Shown piece after piece: positions 1 to 11,645 of a stretch of 64,000 nt of DNA; position 1 is the first letter of the stretch, and the number at the start of each line of letters is the position of its first letter. Made by a program: the position numbers and the translations under genes. Where the stretch lies: assembly GCA_964030785.1 (NCBI GenBank), contig OZ034967.1:53897765-53961764 (forward strand), read 5' to 3'. The DNA is from Siderastrea siderea (taxonomy: Eukaryota; Cnidaria; Anthozoa; Scleractinia; Rhizangiidae). Below the pieces are notes generated by a model. The model did not search any database, had not been told where the DNA came from, and saw only the letters and a list, made by a program, of their open reading frames with translations.

Positions 1-1244
1 GCATCTTTCCTCGTCTTACTGTCTTCGTCCATAAGCAGCCAGCATTCGCTTTCTTCCAGGGAGTCAGTCGACCTTTTTTCTGGGCGTTTTGGCGACCATT
101 TGAACGTCTTTTTAAAGCAGCCAAACTTTCCAATTGACAAAAGGCCAGGCTGTTGTTGCTCAATCAAACACAAAGAACATGTTAATTCTTCAGGACGCCG
201 ATGAGGATTTTCTTTGTTCAGATATATCTGCTGTCAAAAACAATTCATTAACTGAAATTCTTACCTTAGGTGCAAGAGGTTTTCTAATTTTACATATAGT
301 TCCGTAAAATTGGTACATTAATTTTAAAATTGAACCATAATTTTTAATTGCAAAATGGCGACATGTAATCCAAGATTAGGTGACAGAGCCCCTATAAGTT
401 GGCATGGGATCCTACCTGTGGAGTTTTTTTTTTTTTCAATCTTGCAAAATGTGAGGGTCACCGAGCTAGTTAGTTGCCACTGCGACATGTTCCAACAAAA
501 CTATGAGCAAATGTTGCTTATCGATAACAAGGCTTTCACTTGATACCAGGATGACATCATTAGCTGTTACTATGATCGAGACGCAAGAGCCCTAAAAGCC
601 ATCTTAACCCTATTCAGACAGGGAAGAGAGGAAGTTGAATGCAACTGCAGCCTCATAAGGCAAAACGCAGGGTTCTTGATTCGTTGAAACAGCTGTGTGC
701 CTGCCTCGTCCCCAGGCGTCCCTCCTTATTATATGATGGTGCACGTGGCGTTGTGGGATAGGTGCACTGCGTTTTGCATCCTTCCACAACGCCCCGCGCT
801 CACTGTTTGCCCGCGCCAAACCGGCGCCTGGGGACGAGGTAGGCTCTATGTGGTGAGTCAATAAGAAAACAAGAAATTCAATAACAGAGATTGAGAATTA
901 AACAACGTCTGATATATGTTGCAGATAAATCGACTATTTATTTCCAGCACTAGGTCTGAAAATAGGGCTTAGCCCATTTTGGTTGGACTAAAGCGAAAAA
1001 AAATTTGGTCGGATATCACATCTACTCAAGGCATATCGGCATCTGCAGAATGAGCCTCACTGGGATTTAGAAGAGATTATGTGCCCAGGGGTTTCGTCGG
1101 ACATTGAAAGTCATAATCAATAAATCTCTCATTTACTAGATAGCCGATCGAGAAAACCAGCCGAAATCTGCCGAAAAGAGGTTCAAATTTTTTTCGCCGA
1201 GCGTTTTATGTCCGAAAGAAAAAGATCCGAAAGTTTTAAAGTAG
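1..1244. other. Gene-free flank downstream of the VWA gene
   Basis: I see no supportable exon in this stretch. The short open frames lack splice context and protein-like composition. It contains one fold-back element (704-839) and the downstream flank of the minus-strand VWA gene that ends at 1245. Confidence 0.5.
704..839. repeat. Fold-back MITE with CCTCGTCCCCAGGCG ends
   Basis: The left end reads CCTCGTCCCCAGGCG and the right end CGCCTGGGGACGAGG, an exact 15-bp inverted repeat around a GC-rich core of about 105 bp. Related single ends (CTGGGGACGAG) recur near 1949-1960 and 2239-2250, so the family is multi-copy here. Non-autonomous DNA transposon is an inference from the structure. Confidence 0.75.
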
Positions 1245-4027
1245 CTACCATTTTATGAGAACGCTTGTCTTACCACATGGTGAGAAATCAAAGCGATCCA
1301 AGATTTCTTTCAACACTTTCTCTTCATTTTTTTGTCTAACGTTTGTTGTCCACTCCATAACATCATCAGCAATCTTGTCGAGCACATCGCGTGAGTTCCC
1401 CTCATTGACCTTCTTTCCCACGGCTACAGCGATCACAAACAAGTTGCTGGGCTTAAGAAGTGCGAAATATACAGCAGTTAAGTCGCTTTTTTAAAAATAT
1501 TGTTCTGTAGTCTAAAGCTGAACAACAACAAATTATTATGGATCCAGTTACACTCGAAAAAGCGTGGCTGTTAAGCCGCTCACTCACATTATTAGCCATT
1601 TTGGTTGCAGTTGGTGTAGCGTTTAATCTGAACTTGACGACAGATTAAGCTGTCGTTTGTCAAATCATGTGACGATATTAAGGACATAAAAGAGAGACAC
1701 ATAAGAGTAATTATCCTGGGGCCCACCTGAGTGAAACGAATTATGTAGATGCAAAATGCTTCGCTCACACACCGCCGCAGCCTGGGGTTGGGACATGGTC
1801 ATGTGATTGGAAGGGAAGTTGTTTTTGTTGCTGTCCGCCATATGCCTCTGCCTCCTCTACAAGGCCAAGCACGGATTTTGGCGCGAGAAGGGGGATCGGG
1901 AATCAATAATTAACTAAAATATCCCCCAAGATGAGCGATCGCGAGCGACTGGGGACGAGGCAGCATATGCCTGGCCTTACCACCCATCCACCCTTGGAAT
2001 CTATTGTATCCTGACACCAATTAACACTGAAAACGGTGTGTGTTGGGGATAATTTCCTTCGAATACTTTTCGTTATTTGGTTTGTCATGCAGCGCTTCTC
2101 GTGGCCACTCTAACAATGTGTACAAAAGGGTGACTTGTCCGCAGTCGTTTCCTTATGCGTCCTTCCCGTCGTCCCCTCCGTCGAGATGCCCTGTTAGTCT
2201 ACTGCGACCGATCCGCGACCGCGTACAAATGATAATAGACTGGGGACGAGACAGTACTAAAGGGACTTGGATGAGGGGTAGAATCTCTAACTGCAGCTGT
2301 AGTTGGATCAAATCTTGCATGCATGATTTCATTACCTTCAACTTTAATACTTCCTCCACTGCGCTTGCGTTATGCGTTTTCCTGTCAGTAAATACGATCA
2401 AGATGTTATCTGCGAACTCTCTTTGTTTATTTGGCTGATACACGTTTGGATAGCGCCTTTGTCTTGTCAATTCCTTTGTTGATTTGGACAACTCTTCCAG
2501 TAGTCCAAGCGCGGAAGTTCTTAGGCCCAATCAAGTATTCAGCTTTATCTCCAAATGATACTGGAATGAGTCGAGATTGAATAGGCAGCAAGTAGAACCT
2601 ACAAACCAAACAGAGTAAAGCCACGGCAGCCAACGCCAGATGCACTCGGTTTTAAAAGTGATAGGGAGGTGGTAAAAAATCCAAACTTCAACTGTCTAAA
2701 AAATACTCATGGGCCAAAATTAGACGCGAAATAAATATAAATAGCCATGGGCCAAAACTAGCTCCTACCCTCCACCCCCTTCCATGCCCCCACCACAAAA
2801 AAAAAACATACCCATTCTGGGCAACTTTTTAAGTCACAAAAATGCTAATCTACCCGAAAGTAAAAACTTGATTCCCCTCCCCCAGCCCCACCCCGCCTAA
2901 AAAAGGAGAGGAAAAACTCGGAAATGACCTATCACTCTATTGAATGCTCGCACTGATCTCAGTTCTTTCCAAAATGGAAAAGGAAATTCAGAAATAGGCA
3001 GAAGTAAGAAAGTAAAGTATGAGAGTAAAGAATGGGTAAAGCATGCCGAGACTCCCAGCCACAGGCAGATCACTAAATGGTAAAGTACCACAACCTATGA
3101 AGTACAGGGTCATTCTATGGTTTGAGTGTGGGAATGAAATGATATCCCCGGGAAGGGGGTACGTCCTAAGTGGACTACACGGGGAGACTCCACCCAAAAG
3201 GAGTGTCCTTTCAGTTTTTATACTTGCAGTATGAAAAGCGGTGGGGGGGAATCATCATTTTAGTTTCTAAAAGCTAACGGTCACCTTAATACAATACAAC
3301 ATGAAAGAGATAGCAACTAAATATAAGTATGGAAAAGGGATGTAAAACTTAGGTCGAAATTACAACACGGAAAATACCTTCGAGCAAGTAATAGTCCGTG
3401 TGAAGAAACACGCCAGTAAGGTCTGTAAGTAAGGTCTGAACAAGTCTGGGATAATGTAGTGTTTTTTACTTTTAGAAAGGGTCAAATTATTGTTCTGCTA
3501 TAGGAAAAGGGGTAAGGTCGATAGAAAATTGGTAAATGAAAGGTTGGGGGGTTAAACCTTGGAGAGGAGGCGACCCCTCGCTCCTTAAAAAACTTTACTA
3601 AGACCACCCCCCTCCCATTCTTTCCCTACCTCGGAAGGAATATAGTGTGACACAAAGTTGATTCTCCAGTACTTTCCTTTGGCAGTATTTATCTGGATCG
3701 GTTATTTTGTCAGCTATCAATCGACTAACATGTCAATAACTTTTTTGGCTAACGCCTTTATTTTATTAAAGAGATCATCGCCGATACTTTCAGTCCGATC
3801 CAATAGCATCGTTACATCCAACTTTGTACATGGTAATTTTTTACCAGGAGGAACGTTGGCGCCTGCACAGAGAATTAAAAGAACTTTTTCACTTAACATA
3901 CACAAATGAAAGGAATAATATTTTCTTCGCTTCGAATAACTTTGTGTGCTTATTGAGGGGCTGAAAAATGATCAAAACCATTGTTAATTAATTTGTTGTT
4001 GTAGTGGTGGTGGTGGTGGTGGTGGAA

Positions 4028-4077
<50 letters not shown>

Positions 4078-4254
4078 GGTGGTGGTGGTGGTGGTAGTAG
4101 TAGAGGTATAGTGGTGATGTTGTTGGTGGTAGTAGTAGTGGTGGTGGTGATAGTAGTAGTGGTAGTTGTGGTGGTGGTGGTGGTGGTGGTGGTGGTGGTA
4201 GTAGTAGAGGTATAGTGGTGGTGTTGTTGGTGGTAGTAGTAGTGGTGGTGGTGA

Positions 4255-4285
<31 letters not shown>

Positions 4286-5086
4286 GGTGGTGGTGGTGGT
4301 GGTAGTAGTAGAGGTATAGTGGTGGTGTTGGTGGTGGTAGTAGTAGTGGTGGTGGTGATAGTAGTAGTGGTAGTTGTGGTGGTGGTGGTGGTGGTGGTGT
4401 TGGTGGTGGTAGTAGTAGTAGTGATGGTGGTGGTGGTGGTAGTAGTAGTGGTGGTGGTGATAGTAGTAGTGGTAGTTGTGGTGGTGGTGGTGGTGGTGGT
4501 GTTGGTGGTGGTAGTAGTAGTAGTGATGGTGGTGGTGGTGGTAGTAGTAGTAGTGGTGGTGGTGGTGGTGGTGGTAGTAGTAGTAGTGGCAGTGGTAGTG
4601 GTAGTTGTGGTGGTGGTGGTGTTGATGGTAGTAGTAGTAGTGATGGTGGTGGTGGTGGTAGTGGTAGTGGTAGTGGTAGTGGTGGTAGTGGTGGTAGTGG
4701 TAGTGGTGGTGGTAGTAGAAGTGGTAGTGGTGGTGGTGGTGGTGATATTGGTGTTGATGGTGGAAGTAGTAGTGGGATGGTGGTAATCGTGTTGGTGGTA
4801 ATGGTGGTAATGGTGGTAATGGTAGTAGTAGTGGTTGTTGTAGTGATAGTAGTGAGAGTGGTAATAAATCAAACTGAAGAAAGGAAAATGAGGCAACAAG
4901 GAGGTATAGCTGCCGTTGGTCCCAGTGTAAATGTGGGCGCAGTTGCTACAATACAATGAGATAATTTAGGATAAAAAACTGAATAGTGAAGAGAGTTTTT
5001 CGATAAGAAAAAACACGCTTTTTTAATTGACAAAACGGTTTGATTTCTTGATTAGTTAATTGGTTTGTTCAGTGAATGATTGTTGG

Positions 5087-5140
<54 letters not shown>

Positions 5141-5379
5141 CATTGTTCAGTCGGTTGCTTAGTTGGTTGGTTGATTGATGGACGCAAAACGTCAAACGTT
5201 GCCCTAACCATTAAATGCACACCTGAATGCACAACGTCGGGGCGCCTCACAACTTATTACTTAAGAAACATGGCACTCTCAAAAGGCGTTAAGATAAATA
5301 AATCACATTTAAACTTGTACTCACTCATAGCTGCCGCTGCCAAGACCGCCAAAGGCAATAAAAGACAAAAACCCTTCAT
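1245..5379 (-). CDS. Secreted von Willebrand factor A domain protein, four exons, frame-damaged
   Basis: Exons on the minus strand: 5379-5325, 3862 to about 3726, 2598-2336 and 1451-1245. Exon 1 encodes a signal peptide (MKGFCLLLPLAVLAAAAM) and ends at a GTGAGT donor in phase 1. Exon 2 joins in phase after a CTGTGCAG acceptor and gives LDVTMLLDRTESIGDD, the first VWA strand with a DxTxS version of the MIDAS metal site. Exon 3 has GDKAEYLIG in one frame, and SALGLLEELSKS then NILIVFTDRKTHN (strand 4) in another frame up to a GTAATG donor. Exon 4 joins in phase, gives LFVIAVAVGKKVNEG, and ends at a TAG. VWA domains bind extracellular ligands through a metal ion, so an extracellular or matrix role is expected from the family. 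The exon 3 frame switch and the weak exon 2 donor (TTA|GTCGAT) suggest a pseudogene or a sequence indel. The C-terminal tail of about 45 residues is unrecognised. Confidence 0.7.
2336..2598 (-). pseudogene. VWA exon 3 with two overlapping coding frames
   Basis: The acceptor is GTTTGTAG and the donor AAG|GTAATG. The upstream half codes in one frame (SRLIPVSFGDKAEYLIG) and the downstream half in another (LRTSALGLLEELSKS, then NILIVFTDRKTHNASAVEE). Both halves fit successive parts of a VWA fold. The first frame continues to a stop near 2440, and the second has a TGA directly before LGLRTS. One indel near 2520-2550 would join them. I cannot tell an assembly error from a real lesion. Confidence 0.6.
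4002..4870. repeat. Long GGT/AGT trinucleotide repeat with higher-order period
   Basis: About 870 bp of almost pure GGT, AGT, GAT and GTT triplets lies in the first intron of the VWA gene. A 104-bp higher-order period is visible: GAGGTATAGTGG recurs at 4103, 4207 and 4311. A second marker, TAGTTGTGGTGG, recurs near 4371 and 4473. The poly-Thr and poly-Val open frames across it are by-products of the triplets. Confidence 0.9.
5079..5142. repeat. (TGAT)n microsatellite
   Basis: About 15 near-perfect tandem TGAT/TTGA tetramers, downstream of VWA exon 1 in its first intron. Confidence 0.9.
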
Positions 5380-5600
5380 TTTCAATGACTTTCTGAAAAG
5401 TAACGACATATGTCACTGCACTGAAGAGGCATATGAATAACTAATGGTTTGTTTTAAGTGGGATACAAGTGTATGAAGTGAATTGACCTTGTTACGGTTT
5501 CGGCCGCCTTTTTTGTCGGTAGGCAAGAAATAAGGTAAAGGTGAGAGTTAGCTGAGTACAAACTATGATATAAGAAAAACCTTTATTGGTCACGCAATGT

Positions 5601-5614
5601 GTTGCCATGGAAAC
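5601..5614. promoter_or_regulatory. X-box-like (RFX) palindrome upstream of the VWA gene
   Basis: GTTGCCATGGAAAC matches the known RFX X-box consensus (two half sites, GTTRCC and RGNAAC). It sits 222 bp upstream of the minus-strand ATG at 5379, a normal promoter distance. RFX control, often tied to cilia or neurons in animals, is an inference from motif and position. Confidence 0.5.
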
Positions 5615-5741
5615 TTCAATGTCAAAAATACTCTATCAACAGGATAGTGTCATACCTATCATATGCTTTTCCAAAAACGTCTTAGATGAGACGTTTCAAC
5701 AATGAAAAATCGCTTGGCGAGACAACCGGTTTAATCACGAA

Positions 5742-5901
5742 TAATAAACAATTATTGGATGAGGTTGAGCAAAATATCGTGATTTGTCAGTGGTGAGCAG
5801 ATCAATTTTTGCCGATGCCGAAGGCAGAGGCAAATAATTGATCTGCGAGACACTGACAAATCACGATATTTTGCGAAATCGAGTTCAATAATTGTTTTAT
5901 C
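5742..5901. repeat. Fold-back MITE
   Basis: AAACAATTATTGG at the left mirrors CAATAATTG at the right. Inside, AAAATATCGTGATTTGTCAG mirrors CTGACAAATCACGATATTTT. The two arms of about 50 bp flank a short GC-richer core. Confidence 0.8.
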
Positions 5902-6445
5902 ATTCAACAAGACACTGTGTTTATGCATTTCACCAGCACGCTTGTTTCACAATTATTTATTCCTACACCAAGTGCGCCCTTTCATTTCGTTCAAAACTTT
6001 AACTGATTCTGCACAAAAAATACAACATTAGTAAATTCTGCTTTCGCCAATAATTAATTGCTTTAAAACGAATACATCAACTGATTTGCCAAAAGGTACA
6101 CCGTTCAAAAGGGAGATTCAAATTTTTTTCTTCAAATTTTTTTTGTCAAAAATCGCAGAAGTTCCGCACTTTAATGGGTTACTTGCAGGCGTTTGAGTTT
6201 GAGCTCTAAATAGGTGACTCAACTGCGCACGAGCAGAATTATTCGCAGCAAAACAGCTTCGCGCCGTAATGCGCGTGAGCAGACAATTATTCGTAGGCAG
6301 TTAATTGCAGTGACGTAATGGTCTCTCGGCCAATTAAATCGCCGGACAAAATAACGTGAATGATAACATTATTTTTTTTTTATTCATTGAAGGTAAAGTA
6401 GTTTTGGTTATCGTTTTAGCGAAAAAAGGACTACTTTAAAACACA

Positions 6446-7039
6446 AATAAAACAAAAAATTAACATTTCAATATTAACGACTTTCGGATTTTATGATTGG
6501 CACGCCAAAAATTCTTTCATGGCAACAAGTTTAGCGGTTTTATGAAATAAGAAAGGCGCTTGTCGATTATTATATTTCCCCTTGTCAATATTACTCCTCA
6601 AGATATGTGCTCAAAGATTTCGTTGTTTGTTGGATTGAGTGAAGCGGGCAATCGATTCCTTCCATTTTTTAGTGTTTCTCTTATTGTCTTTATTTTGATC
6701 CGTTTTTGGTTGGCATCCATAAATTTGTCTGTAAACTGAACTGTCGCAATAAAACAAAAACTTGACGTTCCAATATTAACGACTTTCGGATTTTATGATT
6801 GGCACGCCAAAAAGTCTTTCATGGCGGTTTTATGAAATAAGGAAGTCCCTTGTCGATTATTATATTTCCCCCTTGTCAATATTATTTCTCAAGATATGTG
6901 CTCAAAGATTTCGTTGATTGTTGGATTGAGTGAAGCGGGCAATGGGTTCATTCCATTTTTCAGTGTTTCTTTTTTGTCTTTGTTTTGATTCGTTTTTGGT
7001 TAGCATCCATAAATTTGTCTGTAAACTCGGAACTGTCGC
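6446..7039. repeat. Tandem duplication, two units of about 300 bp
   Basis: Unit 1 (6446-6747) and unit 2 (6748-7039) both begin AATAAAACAAAAA, share ATTAACGACTTTCGGATTTT and CTCAAGATATGTGCTCAAAG, and end with ACTGTCGCA. Small differences, including a gap of about 13 bases after TTTCATGGC in unit 2, show the duplication is not brand new. Confidence 0.85.
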
Positions 7040-8409
7040 AGGCTACTCAGTCTGCGGGAAAAATAAAACTGTGAAATCTCAGAAAAGACGTTTGAATTAA
7101 ATTTTCCAAAAAAAAAAGCCATGCTCTGTGTGAATTTTGAGGTTATCCAAACACAAGTTACTCGAACGGAACATAGATGATTATATGAAAACCTAGTAAA
7201 AGAAATCAAAGAGAAGGAATAAACTCGATACTAAAGGTCTTAAGTTCATCAAGCAGGTGGACGTTTTACTTTTCTATGATCATCTCTGTCAGCATCGATA
7301 AGAAATAGCCTCCTGTGAGGCAAAATCGCTTAGTTAAGGGACGCAAAAGAGGTAATTCTTCTTCTTAAATTCTTCAATTAACCAATAGGAGATAAGCAGA
7401 CAGAGAAAAAAGAAGGCTTTACTTTTCATATTTTCTAGCGATGTTTTAAAAGGTTATTTCTTAACCGACTAAGCAATCACTACCAAACGAAACAATTTTC
7501 TTTCATAAGTAGAATAGGTGTTAACGAAAGAAGACCTAACTTGAGAGACACATAGTACAGAAATTTTAAATACTGCAGCGTAAATAGCTTTTCAATGAGT
7601 TTTCTTCGCTTTCGCAAATGGCGCGCGAAAAGCATTTCCGCGCAAAAGGTTTTTCGCGACTTTTAGATTTACGGTGTAAAAAGGCCAATGTTAAAAATTC
7701 CTTCAAGTTTGATTTCTATGAATTATTTAAACTACTTTAGCTCGAGATATATAGTAAACGTTTTCATTGTTGAAACTGGTAGATTGATAGCAAGTAGTAG
7801 ACGGACGCGTTTTTCTCTTTGTACGTTTCCTTAAAATTCTCTTTTTACCTTGCTTAAGTTATCCTGGCTTGTAATTCTTTCTTTGTTAGTAGAGCTTTAC
7901 GCTATTTGTTACATGTATCAGTAACCGCCTCGCAGGTTGCCAAAGAAATACGAAAGCTTACCAGCTTACTGAAAAATAAACTGAGTGATGGGTAAAACAA
8001 CCGAAAGCCCTTGTACGAACGCTAATTGCAGAAGTTAGTTCCATATATTTTTGTAATTGCTTTATACTCTTGTGGTGATATTACGAAAAATGCCCCACTC
8101 AGCTATTCTGACTCGCATAGCACTCATCACCAAATGACGAACAAAAAAGCGTCTTTCATCAATAACGTTTAGCTAAATCATTCTTGAACCAGATCTCTTC
8201 TCTTTTGTGCGTGACTAAGACCTCTGGGTCTAGGATACCGTTATTGAATGGGAAAACGCTAACTGTTGAAAAGAGTCGTGTTCTGTTTTCAACTCACGTC
8301 ATAAATATTGATAAGAGGAGAAGTATACTGAAGAGAGAGCGAGAGCGAGAGATTTTATCGCAGTTTTTGAGTGACTCAATAAGTTGCCAATAGAGTCTGC
8401 TAAGGAATA

Positions 8410-8490
8410 TATTCATGCTTTAACGGGATTCGAAACCATGACCCAGTTGCGATACCCGTACAAACGCTCTACTACTTGAGCTAGTGAAGA
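8410..8490 (-). repeat. tRNA-derived SINE-like element
   Basis: On the minus strand, TAGCTCAAGTAGTAGAGCG resembles box A of an RNA polymerase III promoter. GGTTTCGAATCCCG, about 45 bases later, matches box B closely. The acceptor arm is not convincing, so this is a SINE head rather than a functional tRNA gene. Confidence 0.65.
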
Positions 8491-8749
8491 CATTGACAGT
8501 GTGCAAGGCCATATTTGCAAGTTTTGTTATTCCCGTGAAATATATATAATATAGAAGCGTGTATGAAGTTCATCCGAACTACTGTAGAAAAGAAAAGAAA
8601 GAGAGCATGCCGGAGTGAAGATAATTGTCTACGATCATGTTAATCCCAAATGTTATTCCTAGTTTCAGTAAACTGATTTTACTAATCAGTGTTCCTGTTA
8701 GCTATGCCCGAAAGACCTACTGTAATTTTTCTTTTTCTGTCATTGAATG

Positions 8750-10685
8750 CAGGGGCGTAGCCAGGATTTTTTCAGAGGTACGTACAATTTTCCAAATCCA
8801 CCACAACGCCTCATTTCTCTCACATCGTTTCCACATTCCTTGGTTGCATTTGCTTTTGTTATCAGTATGGTGAGGTTTATACACGAATGGATGGAATGGC
8901 AACTAGGCCGTAAAGATTTCTGTAGATTTTTTTGTTAAACCGTGAGCATACTAGGAGGGTAAGAAGGAGCTGCTTTTCCGAGAAAATTTGAAATTTAGGT
9001 CTTCTCAAATGGCTGGAATTACGTCTAAAATCAGTATCCTACTAACACAGTAGTGTACATTTTTAGTTATTTTATGGACTATATATATATATATATATAT
9101 ATGAAAATCAGACAGTTGTCACTCCTTGAATCGTATCAAAACTCTCTTACAAATTGATAGTCCATGCTATTGTGTTCGTTCTTTAATTTTACAGTACGCA
9201 GATCAGAATTTCATTTATTATTTTGATTGGAATGAAAGATTTTGCCACTTGAGAAAGTTAAAATTGATTGGTTTTAGAGGTTTTGTTATATGGATGTCAT
9301 TTCACCTGGCTTCACAAGACCTTTCCCAGAATATACAATAAGATGAAAGAAACTGCATCCATGTCTTGGAAAAGGGCCCGAGACATTTTTCCCTCGACCC
9401 ATTACGCCGGCCTCGTTGTCACAGTTTTGCCGTTTGAGTTTCAAACACGAGTTTAATTAAAGTGAAAACTCCTACACTCAGGGTATTATCCAAAAGATAA
9501 AATACATCAAAGGCTCAAACCTGTAACAAAGTGCTGTTTTGAAAAAAAAAAAGAGATTTTTGCCCTTTTTTTTTCAAGCCCCCTTGATCATATATCCTTC
9601 TTTGTCTTTGTGAGAGCATAATTGAAATAATAGCTTTCATAATTCTCCCTTTCAAACATATGGCAATAAGAAGAGTTAATACAGAACAGCCACCATCTCC
9701 GGTCCACCTTGGCTTTCCAGTGAGAAAATTTTTCTTTCAAAATAAATGCAGAGAAATTGTGATCCCAAGAACGGATGAATAATAGATGTTGAAAATCTTA
9801 CTATCTAATTTGGGAAGCCTAAATTCGGATTAAGTTCGGCTGTGAAAAGTTTCGCGTCTGAACCGGGCCTTAGTCATCCTCAGCTGCTTCTCTGGAATTT
9901 GCGAAAAGCGGTGTCTTTTTTTAAAAAAGTTAATATTTCAAAGGAAAAAGGAAAGTTGATGCAATTGTTATGAAGTGAAATTCTTGTTGTTTTGGAGTTT
10001 CGCAAAGCTAGACACACTTGTGCTAAATCTGCATGTTTACTTCATGTCGTAAATTAAGTAACTTTGACCGTGCTGATCGTGAAATCAACACAGGTGGTCA
10101 CATTTGCAAACAATGTCAACAGGGATTACGATTTCGAGACATCTTTTCTTGTTTAACCAAAATATCGAGACCACCACCAAGAATTGCTTTGTCTGGTTCA
10201 GGAGTAGGACGTAAACAGAAGATTAGGTTTAGCTGTTATATTAAGGGCATTCAACTCTGTTAGTCGCTTCTACTTCTTCTTCACATCTTGTACTCAGTTA
10301 CGAAGCAAGGCTAGGGTTGTAGCTCTAAGTTGTACTTTGAGGACCAGACCTAAGTAAGGAACGTGAATGGGCAAGGAATTCCTTCCGTCAACCACACCTT
10401 CTAAGGAACGTCTTTCAGGTCAACATGACTATAACCTAGCTTGAGCGCAAAACCTCACGCATAGCTTCTAATTAGGGCAACTGGTACGAAGATCAATAAA
10501 CGAGTGATAATCCAGAGATTTCCGGTTGGCGCTCTATTACACAATAATTGTGCTTTTCTCAGACCATCGCTTATTTCCTGTCTGTTCTATATTTCTGTTG
10601 TTTTGTTTCGTTTTGTTTTCTTTTAACCTTCGACATTTTTTCAGGTACGTACGTCCGTACGTGCGTACAGGTAGCTACGCCCCTG
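8750..10685. mobile_element. 1.9-kb non-autonomous element with GAATG flanks
   Basis: The left terminus CAGGGGCGTAGC and right terminus GCTACGCCCCTG are inverted repeats. Both ends are flanked by GAATG (8745-8749 and 10686-10690). Subterminal TTTTTTCAG and GTACGTAC runs also occur near both ends in opposite orientation. No long ORF lies inside, so it would depend on transposase supplied in trans. CAGGGG-type ends suggest a hAT-related family, but a hAT insertion should give 8-bp duplications, so the superfamily is open. Confidence 0.7.
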
Positions 10686-11476
10686 GAATGTAAAGGACTG
10701 TTTCAATTCTCGCGTTAACGAAAAGAGGATTACTTTGCAAGTCTTATGAATCAGTAATTAACAATGCAGCTATAATTGCGTTTAATAACTTGTAGGGATG
10801 ACATTCAATTTAATACTTTCATGTAGCGGAGGCGAATTTCTGTTTTTCCTTTTCCTTTTTTTTGTGGGGGGAGTGGGATATGAACCGGGGTATGAAGAGC
10901 TTTCGGACAAGTAACCAAGGCCAAAAGGGACAGAGCGAGCGCAGAAATAGGGGCCAAAAGAGTAGGAAAGCTAATCACGGCCCGTCTCTTTCTTTTTTTT
11001 TCTGTTTTTGTTTTGTTTGTTTGTTTGTTTGTTTGTTTGTTTTTTACGCCTGTCACGCAGCAGTTAGGGTATCTGCAACAAAACAGCTGAACAAGACAAC
11101 CGAATGTAGTCAGCTAAACATGTTTGGGAGAGATTGTAATATTACGTCATAGTTATTGCACGTAGCATCATGGGACCACGTGGTCCTTGAAGGGCCGCCA
11201 TGTTGCAAGATGTTTTAGACCTCGTTGTGTTGTGTTCCTGTTTTCATCGGAGCTGCTTCGCATTAAAGGAGTCTGACTAGCCGTTAAGACTAGAGTTGTA
11301 TGTGCTTTGAAAGACAAATTCTATAATCTTCAATTCAACGCCTCACTGATCTATCAGTCAAAAAAAAAATGAATCCCGATTTCTCTTCTCAAACTGAACA
11401 AAGTTTGGCTCAAATCTATACACTGCAGTGAGTTTTTCGATCAACAAATGGATTATTTACTTGTGCTTTTACGAAT

Positions 11477-11645
11477 GACTGACTGACTAACTGACTGACT
11501 GACTGACTGACTGACTGACTGACTATAACTGACTGACTAACTGACTGACTGACTGACTGACTGACTGACTGACTTACTGTACATGTCTGACTGACTGACA
11601 GATGACTGACTGACTGACTGTCTGACTGACTGATTGACTGACTGA
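11477..11645. repeat. (CTGA)n microsatellite
   Basis: About 170 bp of CTGA/GACT tetramers with occasional substitutions (CTAA, CTTA, ATAA). The Ser/Gln/Val-rich open frame on the minus strand is a by-product. Confidence 0.9.

Larger units (their letters stand above)
5380..8749. other. Gene-free interval
   Basis: No exon is supportable. It holds the probable VWA promoter, a fold-back element (5742-5901), a tandem 300-bp duplication (6446-7039) and a tRNA-like SINE (about 8410-8490, minus strand). The remainder is AT-rich unique-looking sequence. Confidence 0.5.

Noticed and set aside
3988..4956. Thr-rich minus-strand ORF of 322 codons and Val-rich plus-strand ORFs
   Set aside because: They are direct translations of the GGT/AGT triplet repeat inside an intron.
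11008..11044. Regulatory polypyrimidine element
   Set aside because: It is a simple GTTT microsatellite with no associated gene.
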